Source: Clostridia bacterium (GTDB lineage: Bacteria; Bacillota; Clostridia; Monoglobales; Monoglobaceae). From it: 64,000 nt of DNA. Both the position numbers and the translations under genes were made by a program. The notes beneath the pieces were generated by a model that saw only the letters and a program-made list of their open reading frames with translations, was not told the DNA's origin and searched no databases. Positions within the stretch are counted from its first letter, which is position 1. Each line of letters starts with the position of its first letter. The stretch spans positions 24,441-88,440 of the forward strand of contig JAFYXJ010000003.1 in NCBI GenBank assembly GCA_017546205.1. The letters run 5' to 3'. Positions 23,484 through 32,629 of this stretch are shown one piece after another.

Positions 23484-24593
23484 TTAAACAAAATCTACCA
23501 GTATACTGTTACTGACATACAGATACTTGGATGGAATTACAAGTCTGTCATTCAATCTCAGGAGAGTTTCTCTCCTGAGATTTTTTTTGATTGTTTCCCC
23601 ATACACATTCTCAAGAGAAACACCAAACCGTTCCTCAAATTCAGTATAGGATATTCCTTCCACCATACGAAGGCCCAGAAAACAAAACTCACTCATTTCT
23701 GCATCTATGGTTAAAGGAATTCGTTCTTCTACCGCACTTCCGTCTTGTTCTATGCTCTGGCAGTATGAACTAAGGTCTCTTCCATTACTGTACCGCTGAT
23801 GATTTAAGCAGGAATAAGCACCTGCTCCAAATCCTGCAAACTCATGACACCGCCAATATTTTATATTATGTCGGCTTTCCATACCCGGTTTTGCAAAATT
23901 GGAAATTTCATATTGGTCATATCCATGCTGTTTCAGAAAAGAAACACACGCTTCATAAAAATCCCCTGCCAAATCCTCGTCCGGCATAGGCGGATTCTGC
24001 TGAAAAAGCGGCGTTCCTTCTTCCAATTTCAAACCATAACATGAAATGTGTGCCGGTTGAAAAGCAACCGCTGTTTCCAATGTGTGCATCCAATCTTCCA
24101 TGGTCTGATTGGGAAGACCATGCATCAAATCCAGAGAAAGATTGTCAAAACCTACTGTCTTTGCCTCCTGAAAACAACGAGCAAAATCTGAAAGGGTGTG
24201 GATTCTTCCTAATGCCTTAAGTTCTTTTTCGTTGGCAGATTGAAGCCCAATACTGAGCCTGTTTACACCTAACTGCCGTAAATGTCTGAATCCATCCTCC
24301 CCCATAGTTGCAGGATTGCATTCCACTGTAATCTCGCAATCCGGAGTTAATGTAAACTTTTGCTTAACCTGTATCAATATTTTCTCAAGTTGTTCCTTTG
24401 AAAGGATGGTGGGCGTACCTCCTCCTATGTAAAGCGTATCCGCTTCACAGTCATCGGGAAAGTTTTGTATTTCTTTGCAAAGTGCCTGTACATACCGGTC
24501 TTTCAGCCCATCTTGATTTGCGTACGAGTTAAAATCGCAATACAGACATTTGGATTTACAAAAGGGGATATGGATATAAATTCCCAAAGCCAT
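23484..24593 (-). CDS. hemW: Radical SAM heme chaperone HemW-like protein
   Basis: A 369-residue radical SAM protein of the HemW/HemN group. The cluster motif CKSKCLYCDF lies at residues 12-21, followed by TLYIGGGTPT, ECNPATM and RLSIGLQSA in the family order; the C-terminal HemN-type domain is present. The cysteine after the third cluster ligand is D-F instead of the C-x-F of true coproporphyrinogen dehydrogenases, which points to the heme-chaperone branch. It follows lepA by 57 bases, the usual Firmicutes order. Its last codons overlap the galE-operon terminator. Confidence 0.9.
   Translation of the reverse strand: MALGIYIHIPFCKSKCLYCDFNSYANQDGLKDRYVQALCKEIQNFPDDCEADTLYIGGGTPTILSKEQLEKILIQVKQKFTLTPDCEITVECNPATMGEDGFRHLRQLGVNRLSIGLQSANEKELKALGRIHTLSDFARCFQEAKTVGFDNLSLDLMHGLPNQTMEDWMHTLETAVAFQPAHISCYGLKLEEGTPLFQQNPPMPDEDLAGDFYEACVSFLKQHGYDQYEISNFAKPGMESRHNIKYWRCHEFAGFGAGAYSCLNHQRYSNGRDLSSYCQSIEQDGSAVEERIPLTIDAEMSEFCFLGLRMVEGISYTEFEERFGVSLENVYGETIKKNLRRETLLRLNDRLVIPSKYLYVSNSILVDFV
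23554..23588 (+). terminator. Terminator of the galE operon, embedded in hemW codons
   Basis: AATCTCAGGAGAG and CTCTCCTGAGATT make a perfect 13-bp stem with loop TTT, and T-run 23581-23588 partly closes the stem and supplies the U-tract. On the plus strand it ends galE transcription 75 bases after the stop. The same bases are sense codons near the end of hemW. Confidence 0.85.
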
Positions 24594-24612
24594 ACACGCT
24601 TCTCCTTTCGAT

Positions 24613-24645
24613 GAAAAATCCGGCTCCCGTTAACGACAGCCGAAT
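24613..24645 (-). terminator. Weak hairpin between lepA and hemW
   Basis: On the minus strand ATTCGGCT and AGCCGGAT form an 8-bp stem with one G-U and a 12-base loop, followed by TTTTC. It may reduce hemW transcription rather than stop it. Confidence 0.45.
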
Positions 24646-24650
24646 CCTTT

Positions 24651-26456
24651 CTAATCTAATTTCAATACAGACATAAATGCTTCCTGCGGAACTTCTACTG
24701 AACCAACCTGACGCATTCTCTTCTTTCCTTCTTTCTGCTTTTCCAGCAGTTTCCGTTTACGGCTGATGTCACCGCCGTAACATTTGGCAAGGACGTCTTT
24801 ACGCATCGCCTTTACCGTCTCTCTTGCAATAATTTTTCCTCCAATTGCAGCCTGAATAGGAACTTCAAACAGTTGTCTGGGGATAACCTCTTTCAATTTT
24901 TCCGCCATCCGTCTGCCTCGTGTATATGCACGTTCTTTATGAACAATAAAGGACAGAGCATCCACCATTTCTCCATTCAGCAGCATATCCAACTTCACAA
25001 GGTCCGCCTTTTCAAATTTCTTAAACTCATAATCAAAAGACGCATAACCCCGTGTTCTGGATTTTAATGCATCGAAGAAATCATAAATAATTTCATTCAA
25101 CGGCAGTTCGTAGTTCAAAGAAACACGGGTATCATCCAGATAGGTCATATCCAGATAGGTTCCCCGCCGCTCCTGACAAAGTTCCATGATGCTTCCCACA
25201 TATTCCTTGGGCGTCATAATGGATGCATGAACAATAGGCTCCATCATATAATCAATTTCTGACGGTTCGGGCAAATTCGTGGGGTTGTCAATCATCAAAA
25301 CGGTACCATCGGTTTTGATAACCTGATATTCAACCGATGGTGCGGTGGTAACCAAATCAAGGTTATATTCCCGCTCCAACCGTTCCTGAATAATTTCCAT
25401 GTGTAAAAGTCCCAAAAATCCACAACGGAAACCAAATCCCAACGCAATGGATGTCTCCGCATCAAACCGAAGTGCCGCATCGTTGAGTTGCAGTTTTTCC
25501 AAAGCTTCACGCAAGTCGTCATACCGCGCACCATCTGCCGGATAAATACCGCAGTATACCATGGGTTTGACTTCCTTGTATCCGGGAAGAGGCTCCAATG
25601 CGCCATTTTCGGCAGTGGTCACCGTATCGCCCACATGAACTTCCTGTACATTTTTGATACTTGCCGCAATAAATCCAACCTCACCGGCACGGATTTCCTT
25701 AGCAGGGAGCATGCCGTTGGGATGTAGATATCCCGTCTCCACCACATCAAAAACTGCATCGGTTGCCATCATTTTGATTTGGGTACCGGGAGTCAGTTTT
25801 CCGTCAATCACACGGACATACACAATAACACCTTTATAAGGGTCATAGTAGGAGTCAAAAATCAAAGCCTTAAGGGGTGCGTTTTCATCACCCTTTGGAG
25901 GAGGTACCAGTTCCACAATCTTTTCCAGAACCGCCTCAATATTGATACCATTTTTGGCAGAAATCAAAGGTGCGTCTTCGCCATCAATACCAATGACATC
26001 TTCAATTTCTTTTTTCACTTCCTCAGGTCTTGCAGAGGGCAAATCAATTTTGTTGATAACCGGAACCAGTTCCAAATCATGTTCCAATGCAAGATAGGTA
26101 TTTGCAAGGGTCTGTGCCTCTATTCCCTGAGCGGCATCTACAACAAGAATAGCGCCCTCACAGGCAGCAAGACTTCTTGAAACCTCATAGTTAAAGTCTA
26201 CATGCCCGGGTGTATCAATCAGGTTGAGGACATATTCTTCCCCATCCTTTGCCTTATAAAGCAACTTTACGGCACGGGCTTTGATGGTAATTCCCCGCTC
26301 CCGTTCCAGATCCATATTATCCAGAATCTGCGCCTGCATCTCCCGTTGCGTCAAAGCACCAGTGTGCTCCAGCAAACGATCGGCAAGGGTACTTTTTCCA
26401 TGGTCAATATGGGCAATAATCGAAAAGTTGCGTATGTTATCCTGACGGTTGCTCAT
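24651..26456 (-). CDS. lepA: Elongation factor 4 (LepA)
   Basis: A 601-residue translational GTPase. The G1 motif [10 protein letters not shown] is near residue 16, G3 DTPGHVDF near 81, and G4 NKID near 136. The LepA-specific C-terminal domain ends with [20 protein letters not shown] in part, followed by a short tail. It back-translocates or rescues ribosomes. ATG 26456 has GGAGG upstream. It forms an operon with hemW. Confidence 0.98.
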   Translation of the reverse strand: MSNRQDNIRNFSIIAHIDHGKSTLADRLLEHTGALTQREMQAQILDNMDLERERGITIKARAVKLLYKAKDGEEYVLNLIDTPGHVDFNYEVSRSLAACEGAILVVDAAQGIEAQTLANTYLALEHDLELVPVINKIDLPSARPEEVKKEIEDVIGIDGEDAPLISAKNGINIEAVLEKIVELVPPPKGDENAPLKALIFDSYYDPYKGVIVYVRVIDGKLTPGTQIKMMATDAVFDVVETGYLHPNGMLPAKEIRAGEVGFIAASIKNVQEVHVGDTVTTAENGALEPLPGYKEVKPMVYCGIYPADGARYDDLREALEKLQLNDAALRFDAETSIALGFGFRCGFLGLLHMEIIQERLEREYNLDLVTTAPSVEYQVIKTDGTVLMIDNPTNLPEPSEIDYMMEPIVHASIMTPKEYVGSIMELCQERRGTYLDMTYLDDTRVSLNYELPLNEIIYDFFDALKSRTRGYASFDYEFKKFEKADLVKLDMLLNGEMVDALSFIVHKERAYTRGRRMAEKLKEVIPRQLFEVPIQAAIGGKIIARETVKAMRKDVLAKCYGGDISRKRKLLEKQKEGKKRMRQVGSVEVPQEAFMSVLKLD

Positions 26457-26488
26457 TCTGCTTCCTCCAAATTTTTTTGCTTCTTATT

Positions 26489-26517
26489 ATTTTAACATAT
26501 CAGAATCAAAATTTCAA
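26489..26517 (-). promoter_or_regulatory. Sigma-A promoter of lepA-hemW
   Basis: On the minus strand TTGAAA (26512-26517), 17 bases, TAAAAT (26489-26494). The leader is about 25 bases. Confidence 0.75.
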
Positions 26518-26583
26518 TATCCCAATGTGAATAAATTTACCGATTTCTGCCAAAGATATGTACCGGAAAGAAAGGGTGCATAT

Positions 26584-26937
26584 ATGAAACAGTTACCAAA
26601 GCAAATGATTATCGGTCTTACGGCAGGAGTGCTGAATGGGCTCTTTGGTGCAGGGGGCGGAAGTGTACTGGTTCCCGCCATGGAGCTTTTTCTGGATATT
26701 GACGAAAAGAAGTCTCATGCAACTGCAATTGCCGTTATTTTTCTTTTATCTCTGGTCAGTTCCTTTTTTTATCTTCGTCAGGGTTTCTTTAATCTTTCTT
26801 TATGGATTCCCGTTACTATAGGAGGAATGGCAGGAGGGTTTGTAGGGGCAAAACTTCTGTCTAAAATCCCGAAATCCATGCTCAAAATGATATTTGGCAG
26901 TGTCATCATCATTACGGCATTAAAACTAATTTTTTAG
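26584..26937 (+). CDS. TSUP/TauE-SafE family half-transporter, first half
   Basis: A 117-residue membrane protein with four helices. The N-terminal glycine-rich turn GVLNGLFGAGGGSVLVPAM is the TSUP signature that opens each half of the normal 8-helix, 250-residue protein. ATG 26584 is used; the open frame upstream to 26449 lies in the lepA promoter region. GAAAGGGTG is the ribosome site. It ends 15 bases before a second half-length TSUP gene with the same signature, so the two probably form a heterodimer. The family exports sulfur-containing anions or other small organic acids; the substrate here is unknown. Confidence 0.85.
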   Translation: MKQLPKQMIIGLTAGVLNGLFGAGGGSVLVPAMELFLDIDEKKSHATAIAVIFLLSLVSSFFYLRQGFFNLSLWIPVTIGGMAGGFVGAKLLSKIPKSMLKMIFGSVIIITALKLIF

Positions 26938-26952
26938 AAAAGAGGTGTATCT

Positions 26953-27321
26953 GTGCAAATTATTATCGGTTTTTTCAGCGGAATCATCAGTGGAATGGGC
27001 ATCGGTGGCGGTGCCATCCTGATACCTACCCTGACACTTTTAGAATCCGTGGACCAACAAACGGCACAGGGAATCAACCTCGTGTATTTTTTACCCACCG
27101 CTATTGTTTCTTTGATTGTACACATTAAAAACAAACGGGTGGAAACAAAAACCGCTCTGGTTCTGGGCATCAGCGGCATCTTCGGCGCGGTGGGCGGTTC
27201 CCTGCTTGCGGTGCGTCTCTCCGGCGACTTACTGGGGAGACTCTTTGGCATCTTTTTGCTTTTTATTGGTGGGTATGAGTTATACAAGGGCTTTCGTTTA
27301 CGAAAAAACCGTCCGCAGTAA
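26953..27321 (+). CDS. TSUP/TauE-SafE family half-transporter, second half
   Basis: A 122-residue membrane protein with four helices and the N-terminal signature FSGIISGMGIGGGAILIPTL, matching the second repeat of TSUP permeases. The start is GTG 26953 with GAGGTG seven bases upstream. The C-terminus (YKGFRLRKN) is basic. There is no sign of a frameshift between it and the previous gene: both have their own ribosome site and a proper start, so this is a real two-gene arrangement. The stop codon lies in the loop of the terminator. Confidence 0.85.
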   Translation: MQIIIGFFSGIISGMGIGGGAILIPTLTLLESVDQQTAQGINLVYFLPTAIVSLIVHIKNKRVETKTALVLGISGIFGAVGGSLLAVRLSGDLLGRLFGIFLLFIGGYELYKGFRLRKNRPQ

Positions 27322-27334
27322 GCGGACGGTTTTA
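27307..27334. terminator. Bidirectional terminator between TSUP pair and clpE
   Basis: AACCGTCCGC and GCGGACGGTT form a perfect 10-bp stem around AGTAA, whose TAA is the stop codon of the second TSUP gene. TT/AA-rich flanks stand on both sides. Confidence 0.85.
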
Positions 27335-29608
27335 TTATCGAATGACAATTGTATCATGTTCCAAAACTGCCTCAGCGTGCATACCCTCAGAAAGTTCCCC
27401 TGCAATCAGTTTGCAAGCAAGGGCGTCTTCCAGATGCCGTTCTATGAATCTGCGAAGAGGACGGGCGCCGTATTCCTTTTTGTACGCCTTGTCCAGGATA
27501 AAGGTTTTCACCTCATCGCTGACAGAAAGGGTAATCTTCTTTTCCATCAATCCTGCCTGTAAATCCTCTAACATCAGGTCAATAATTTTAAGCAATTCTT
27601 CCCGTTTCAGTTCCTTGAAAATCACCGTTTCATCTACACGGTTCAAAAATTCAGGACGAAACATAGATTTTAAAGCACGCTCAACTTTAAGTTGGATCGC
27701 CTCTTCCTCTTCATTGAAGCCTACCACATTGGAACGCTGATCACTGCCGGCGTTGGATGTCATGATCAAAATGGTATTTTCAAAAGATACCGTCTTTCCG
27801 TGGCTGTCGGTAATCCGCCCGTCGTCCATAATCTGGAGTAAAATATTGAAAATATCCTCATGGGCTTTCTCAATTTCATCCAGAAGAACCACCGAATAAG
27901 GATGCCGACGGATTTTTTCGGTCAATTGACCGGCATCATCATAGCCTACATACCCGGGAGGGGAACCAATCAATTTAGACGCCGAATGTTTTTCCATGTA
28001 TTCTGACATATCCAGCCGAATCAAGGACTGTTCTCCCTCAAATACTTCTTCGGCAATCCGCTTCACCAACTCTGTCTTACCAACACCTGTCGGTCCCACA
28101 AAGATAAAGGAAACGGGACGCTTTTTTAAACTGATACCTGCCCGCTTTCTGCGGATGGCTCTTGCAACGGCAGAAACTGCCTCGTCTTGTCCGATTAACC
28201 GTCGATGTAGTCTTTCTTCCAGATTAACCAGTTTATTCATCTCATATTCGCTGATATGTTTCACCGGAATTTTGGTCCAGAGTTCAATCACGCCGGCAAG
28301 ATCGTCCACTGTCAGTTCTTTGACTACCGTTGTTTCTTTATTGGCGATCCAATCTTTCAGTTGAAGAATTTTACTCTTCAATTCTGCCGCCTTTTCAAAG
28401 TCAATGGGTTCCTCCCCGTTCTGGAGGGATTCTTCTTCCTTTTCCAGTTGGTCAAGTTCCCGTTTTCTTTGTTCCAATGCAATCAAGTCTTCATTTTCAA
28501 GATTGGCTTTGGATGCCGCCTCATCAATAACATCGATTGCTTTGTCAGGCAGAAATCTATCGGTGATATACCGTTTTGCAAGAACAGTTGCAGTGCGTAT
28601 CAAGGCATCAGAGATGGAAACTTTATGATATTCTTCATAATACTCTTTGATGCCTTTCAGTATTTCTATCGTTTCTTCTATGGAGGGTTCATCCACCAAT
28701 ACTGTCTGGAATCTTCTTTCCAACGCGGCATCTTTTTCAATATGCTTGCGGTATTCCTCGACAGTCGTTGCACCGATAACCTGTATCTCACCACGAGAAA
28801 GCGCAGGTTTTAGGATATTACCCGCATTCATACCGCCTTCTGCATCCCCTGCTGAAGCGATGGTATGGATCTCATCAATTACCAGAATAATATTTCCTGC
28901 CTCTTTTACTTCGGTAATGATATTTCTGAGCCGTGACTCAAACTGTCCACGAAACTGAGTTCCTGCAACCACAGCACTCATATCAAGCAGATAGATTTCT
29001 TTCCCCAATAATTTTGCCGGAACCTGTCCCTGAATAATTTTCAGTGCAAGTCCTTCGGCAATGGCAGTTTTACCCACGCCGGGTTCACCAATTAAACAAG
29101 GATTGTTTTTGGTTCTGCGATTGAGAATCTGTGCCGTCCGTTCCATTTCGGCATCTCTGCCGACGACACGATCGACCTCGCCGTTTTTTGCTTTTTCTGT
29201 TAAATTCACGGCATAGATATCAAGATTTTTTCTTTTCTTATTCTTTTTTGGTTTTTCTTTTTTCTCACCTTGGTCTTTGGACAGATTGGAACCGCCGCCA
29301 AACAGACGGTTCATCATTTCAAAGGGGTTTTTCTGCATACTGCGGCTCATTTCTTCCCCGTCATCAGCACCCTCATCTTCTACGGATTCGTCCAATCCCA
29401 TTTCCTCCATCATGGAATTCATTTCCTGATGCAGGCTATCCATTTCTTCCGGATTGATTCCCATTTTCTGAATCATTTCATCTATAGGTCCGAGATTTAA
29501 TTCTTTTGCACAGGTGAGGCAATACCCTTCGTTGACGGTTTTTCCGGTCTCATCCATTCTGCTGACATAGACAACTGCCAAATTTTTTTGACACTTACAA
29601 CACAGCAT
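27335..29608 (-). CDS. clpE: ClpE-type AAA+ unfoldase with N-terminal zinc finger
   Basis: A 757-residue Hsp100 protein. The N-terminus has two cysteine pairs (CCKC and CLTC) that form a zinc finger in place of the ClpA/ClpC N-domain, as in ClpE. Two AAA+ modules follow: Walker [14 protein letters not shown] and [12 protein letters not shown], with Walker B ILVIDEIH and [15 protein letters not shown]-like segment ([12 protein letters not shown]) lies between them. The linker at about 70-130 is acidic, then lysine rich. It unfolds damaged proteins for ClpP. ATG 29608 is used since AGGAGGTGA precedes it. It has its own promoter; I see no clear CtsR box. Confidence 0.9.
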   Translation of the reverse strand: MLCCKCQKNLAVVYVSRMDETGKTVNEGYCLTCAKELNLGPIDEMIQKMGINPEEMDSLHQEMNSMMEEMGLDESVEDEGADDGEEMSRSMQKNPFEMMNRLFGGGSNLSKDQGEKKEKPKKNKKRKNLDIYAVNLTEKAKNGEVDRVVGRDAEMERTAQILNRRTKNNPCLIGEPGVGKTAIAEGLALKIIQGQVPAKLLGKEIYLLDMSAVVAGTQFRGQFESRLRNIITEVKEAGNIILVIDEIHTIASAGDAEGGMNAGNILKPALSRGEIQVIGATTVEEYRKHIEKDAALERRFQTVLVDEPSIEETIEILKGIKEYYEEYHKVSISDALIRTATVLAKRYITDRFLPDKAIDVIDEAASKANLENEDLIALEQRKRELDQLEKEEESLQNGEEPIDFEKAAELKSKILQLKDWIANKETTVVKELTVDDLAGVIELWTKIPVKHISEYEMNKLVNLEERLHRRLIGQDEAVSAVARAIRRKRAGISLKKRPVSFIFVGPTGVGKTELVKRIAEEVFEGEQSLIRLDMSEYMEKHSASKLIGSPPGYVGYDDAGQLTEKIRRHPYSVVLLDEIEKAHEDIFNILLQIMDDGRITDSHGKTVSFENTILIMTSNAGSDQRSNVVGFNEEEEAIQLKVERALKSMFRPEFLNRVDETVIFKELKREELLKIIDLMLEDLQAGLMEKKITLSVSDEVKTFILDKAYKKEYGARPLRRFIERHLEDALACKLIAGELSEGMHAEAVLEHDTIVIR

Positions 29609-29643
29609 TCGGTTCACCTCCTAAAATTCATAACATATCTGTA

Positions 29644-29672
29644 ATCATACCACAATTTTATCAAAATTGCAA
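29644..29672 (-). promoter_or_regulatory. Sigma-A promoter of clpE
   Basis: On the minus strand TTGCAA (29667-29672), 17 bases, TATGAT (29644-29649). The -35 box directly follows a GGCGTT/AACGCC hairpin (29673-29688) at the mntP stop, which may act as a weak terminator for mntP. Confidence 0.75.
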
Positions 29673-29676
29673 GGCG

Positions 29677-30234
29677 TTAAAAAACGCCAAGATGCTCCAG
29701 CAAAATTTTGATTCCCATTCCTATCAGCACAATTCCGCCAAGGATTTCTGCTTTTTGTTCGTATTTGGCACCAAAGTAATTGCCAACGGAAAGTCCCAAA
29801 ACGGAAAGCAAAAATGTGGTGGTGCCGATATAGAGAACTGCCGGCAAAATCTTCACCTGCAAAAAGGCAAATGTTACACCAACCACTAAGGCGTCAATAC
29901 TGGTCGCAACAGCAAGAGGAAACATGGTTTTGGGCATAAAGGAGTCATCAACATCCTCTCCCTCACCAAAAGCTTCTCTTATCATATTGCCTCCAATCAA
30001 AGCAAGCAATACAAAGGCGATCCAATGATCCAGATTGACAATCAAAGATTGGAACCTTACCCCAAGTAAAAATCCAAGAAAAGGCATCAACGCCTGAAAT
30101 CCCCCAAAATATAATCCAACCGTCAACCGGTGACTGGTTTTCACCTTTTTGACAGAAAGACCTTTACAAACAGAAACTGCAAACGCATCCATAGAAAGGC
30201 CTACTGCAATCACAAACAATTCCCATATACTCAT
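29677..30234 (-). CDS. mntP: Manganese efflux pump MntP
   Basis: A 185-residue membrane protein with six helices and two internal repeats. The key acidic motifs are GLSMDAFAVSV near residue 13 and ATSIDALVVG near 112, the paired D-A motifs that bind Mn2+ in MntP. ATG 30234 follows GAGGTGG; the longer frame to 30288 is untranslated leader. MntP genes often have a Mn2+ riboswitch (yybP-ykoY type), but the leader here is only about 30 bases, too short for one. Confidence 0.93.
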   Translation of the reverse strand: MSIWELFVIAVGLSMDAFAVSVCKGLSVKKVKTSHRLTVGLYFGGFQALMPFLGFLLGVRFQSLIVNLDHWIAFVLLALIGGNMIREAFGEGEDVDDSFMPKTMFPLAVATSIDALVVGVTFAFLQVKILPAVLYIGTTTFLLSVLGLSVGNYFGAKYEQKAEILGGIVLIGMGIKILLEHLGVF

Positions 30235-30270
30235 AAATCGACCACCTCTATCAAAGTCACAATCTTTACA

Positions 30271-30299
30271 AAAATACCACAAACACAAATTTCTGTCAA
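30271..30299 (-). promoter_or_regulatory. Sigma-A promoter of mntP
   Basis: On the minus strand TTGACA (30294-30299), 17 bases, TATTTT (30271-30276). It is back to back with the promoter at 30308; the -35 boxes are eight bases apart. Confidence 0.75.
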
Positions 30300-30307
30300 G
30301 TGATACC

Positions 30308-30336
30308 TTGCTTTGTAACCAAAACTATGATATACT
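30308..30336 (+). promoter_or_regulatory. Sigma-A promoter of the tandem secreted-protein genes
   Basis: TTGCTT (30308-30313), 17 bases, TATACT (30331-30336), about 20 bases before the AGGAGG of the first gene. Confidence 0.72.
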
Positions 30337-30367
30337 ATGTGAAAAAGTTAAGTTTTAGGAGGATTTT

Positions 30368-30853
30368 ATGAAAAAGAGATTATTTTCTTTTCTGCTTGTA
30401 TGCAGTGTTCTGCTCCATACCGCACCAATTTTCGCAACCGACATTCAACTTGTCATTGATGGAAACGCCATCACCATCCCAGAAAACTTAGGTTCTGTCC
30501 GTGAAGCGGATGAACGCATTCTTATTCCAGTACGTTTTCTGGCAGAACACATGGGATACAAAGTGGATTACAGTGACAGCAACATGGTAAACGGCACTGA
30601 GGTAGAAAGTGCCACCCTCACCGCTCCGACCGGCACCACCTGTCTTGTCATGCACAACAGCTTGCAAATGTATGTTTTACCCGGTCCCAACGAAACCAAA
30701 GGCGGTCCCATCACAATGGATACTCCGGCATTTATTGACGAGACAGAAAACCGGTTTTATGCACCGGTACGTTTTCTTGCGCAAGCGCTGAACTGCTCCG
30801 TCACATGGGATGAGGAAACTCGTACCGTATCTCTGGATAAACAAGCGCAATAA
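30368..30853 (+). CDS. Secreted protein with copper-amine-oxidase-N-like domain, copy 1
   Basis: A 161-residue protein with a signal peptide (cleavage after IFA, about residue 23). The mature part is one Cu_amine_oxidN1-like domain: IQLVIDGNAITIPENLG, then ILIPVRFLAEHMGYKVDY, and the second RFYAPVRFLAQALNCSVTWDEETRTV, each written in part. The repeated I/YxPVRFLAE/Q pattern is the family hallmark. Despite the name, such domains are not enzymes; they are common in secreted clostridial proteins, probably for cell-wall or ligand binding. It is followed after 12 bases by a paralogue. Confidence 0.85.
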   Translation: MKKRLFSFLLVCSVLLHTAPIFATDIQLVIDGNAITIPENLGSVREADERILIPVRFLAEHMGYKVDYSDSNMVNGTEVESATLTAPTGTTCLVMHNSLQMYVLPGPNETKGGPITMDTPAFIDETENRFYAPVRFLAQALNCSVTWDEETRTVSLDKQAQ

Positions 30854-30865
30854 GGAGTTGTGTTG

Positions 30866-31339
30866 ATGAAAAAACAATTTTTTCTCGCTCTTTTTATGAT
30901 CCTGGCTGTTCTTTGCACTTCTTTTTCTGCCTTTGCAGTAGCGGAATCCATTATCATCAATGGCAATGTTGCACAAATTCCTGCTGACATGGGAATCATT
31001 CGGGAAAAAGACGAAAGAACTTTTGTCCCCATCCGGTTTGTAATGGAATATCTTGACTGCCATGTGGATTACGACGAAACCAACCGATCAGCGACCGTCG
31101 CATCGGATACATGCGCTTATTTAATTCAGGACGGAAACAACAGACTTTTCGTGATTCCTTATCCGAACGCAGAAGGAATGCAAGTCACAGAACCCTATGC
31201 AATCACCATGGACACCGTTCCCTATATCGAAGAAACAGAAGGGCGGATGTACATCCCTATTCGTTTTCTTGCTCAGGCAATCGGTTACACCGTTGGTTGG
31301 GACGAAGAAAAACAAACGGTTACGTTATCTATAGACTAA
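30866..31339 (+). CDS. Secreted protein with copper-amine-oxidase-N-like domain, copy 2
   Basis: A 157-residue paralogue of the preceding protein with its own signal peptide (cleavage near AFA). The same two blocks are seen: ERTFVPIRFVMEYLDCHVDYDE and RMYIPIRFLAQAIGYTVGWDEE, each in part. ATG 30866 is chosen: AAGGAG is eight bases upstream, whereas GTG 30860 and TTG 30863 are too close to it. The two proteins differ over most of their length, so the duplication is old. A bidirectional terminator follows the stop. Confidence 0.85.
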   Translation: MKKQFFLALFMILAVLCTSFSAFAVAESIIINGNVAQIPADMGIIREKDERTFVPIRFVMEYLDCHVDYDETNRSATVASDTCAYLIQDGNNRLFVIPYPNAEGMQVTEPYAITMDTVPYIEETEGRMYIPIRFLAQAIGYTVGWDEEKQTVTLSID

Positions 31340-31378
31340 AAAAAGTCACGGTATTTTATAATACCGTGACTTTTTTAT
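31339..31378. terminator. Bidirectional terminator between secreted-protein pair and lysC
   Basis: AAAAAGTCACGGTATT and AATACCGTGACTTTTT form a very stable stem with a 4-base loop, between the convergent stops. Confidence 0.9.
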
Positions 31379-32584
31379 TTATTTTGTAAATTTATCATGA
31401 ATAACCTGAACAGCCCGCTCTGCATTGTTGATATTAATCAAAACAGAAACTTTCAGTTCAGAAGTTGCAATCATGTGAATATTGATGCTTGCATCAAACA
31501 ATGCTTCAAACATAGATGCTGCAACACCAGGGTTATTGACCATACCTGCACCAACGATAGAAATCTTACTCAAGTCATCTTTGTGGTTAACTTCCTCATA
31601 AGGAACAGTCTCTTTGAGTGCAGCAATGACGGAAAGTGCCTTTTCCAGATTGCTCTTGGTTACAGTAAATACGATATCCTTTTTGCCGCCGTGACCAATA
31701 GACTGCAGAATCATATCTACATTGATATTCTCTTTTGCAAGAGCAGAAAATACTTTGAATGCGATGCCCGGAGTATCCTCCAGACCAATAATTGCAATAC
31801 GAGCCACATCATTATCTCTGGCTACGCCTCTGATTAACATTTTTTCCACGTTAGTTACCTCCTTAACAACAGTGCCGGGCACTTTCTTAAAACTGGATTT
31901 TACTTCAAGTTGAACATTATATTTCTTCGCCATCTCTACCGAACGATTATGCAGAACATTGGCACCCAGACTTGCAAGTTCAAGCATCTCATCATAGGTA
32001 ATTTCTTCCAACTTCACAGCATCCGGAACAATTCTCGGATCGGTGGTGTATACCCCGTCAACATCGGTATAAATTTCACATTTGTTGGCACGGAGTGCCG
32101 CTGCAAGAGCAACTGCAGAAGTATCACTGCCGCCTCTTCCCAAAGTGGTAATGTTGTCATATTTATCAAGCCCCTGGAAGCCTGCAACAATCACAATCTT
32201 GTGCTTATCCAGTTCAGACTGAATCCGTTCTACATCAATTTTGCTGATTCTTGCATTTCCTGCCGCAGAATTCGTCTTAAATCCTGCCTGCCATCCGGTC
32301 AGGGAAATAACCGGATACTTTTGTGCCTCGATTGCCATTGCAAGCAGTGCAATTGAAATCTGCTCACCGCTGGAAAGGAGCATATCCATCTCACGCTTGG
32401 ATGCGTTGGGATTGATTTCCTGCGCCTTTTCAATCAGGTCATCGGTGGTATCGCCCTGTGCAGAAACAACTACAACGACTTGATTTCCTTCGTTTGCAGT
32501 TTCTACAACGCGGCTCGCCACATTTTTTACTTTCTCTGCATCAGCGACAGAACTGCCGCCGAATTTTTGTACGATAAGAGCCAT
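31379..32584 (-). CDS. lysC: Aspartate kinase with two ACT domains
   Basis: A 401-residue monofunctional aspartokinase, first step to lysine, threonine and methionine. The kinase domain shows IVQKFGGSSVAD at the N-terminus, LSSGEQIS near residue 66, GRGGSDTSAVALA near 150 and the metal-binding TDVDGVYTTDPR near 173. Two ACT domains follow (about 265-335 and 345-400), so amino acid feedback is expected. No lysine riboswitch lies upstream: only 45 bases separate it from thrB, with which it may be co-transcribed. Its place beside hom and thrB favours use for threonine. Confidence 0.95.
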   Translation of the reverse strand: MALIVQKFGGSSVADAEKVKNVASRVVETANEGNQVVVVVSAQGDTTDDLIEKAQEINPNASKREMDMLLSSGEQISIALLAMAIEAQKYPVISLTGWQAGFKTNSAAGNARISKIDVERIQSELDKHKIVIVAGFQGLDKYDNITTLGRGGSDTSAVALAAALRANKCEIYTDVDGVYTTDPRIVPDAVKLEEITYDEMLELASLGANVLHNRSVEMAKKYNVQLEVKSSFKKVPGTVVKEVTNVEKMLIRGVARDNDVARIAIIGLEDTPGIAFKVFSALAKENINVDMILQSIGHGGKKDIVFTVTKSNLEKALSVIAALKETVPYEEVNHKDDLSKISIVGAGMVNNPGVAASMFEALFDASINIHMIATSELKVSVLININNAERAVQVIHDKFTK

Positions 32585-32629
32585 TCTTACCCCTCCTATT
32601 CTCTATTTGAATTCGGAAATCCGAATCTC

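Noticed and set aside
24613..24645. Strong terminator between lepA and hemW
   Set aside because: The stem has a 12-base loop, a G-U pair and only four U; hemW has no separate promoter visible, so full termination is unlikely.
26937..26953. Frameshift or nonsense mutation splitting one TSUP gene
   Set aside because: Each half has its own ribosome site, start codon and full four-helix repeat; the 15-base gap is a normal intergenic distance.
29608..29690. CtsR operator in front of clpE
   Set aside because: Looked for tandem GGTCAAA-type heptads; none found near the promoter.
30234..30300. Mn2+ (yybP-ykoY) riboswitch before mntP
   Set aside because: The promoter at 30271-30299 leaves only about 30 leader bases, with no aptamer motifs.
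32585..32629. Lysine riboswitch before lysC
   Set aside because: The gap to thrB is 45 bases and holds only a short ATTCGGA palindrome; no aptamer elements.
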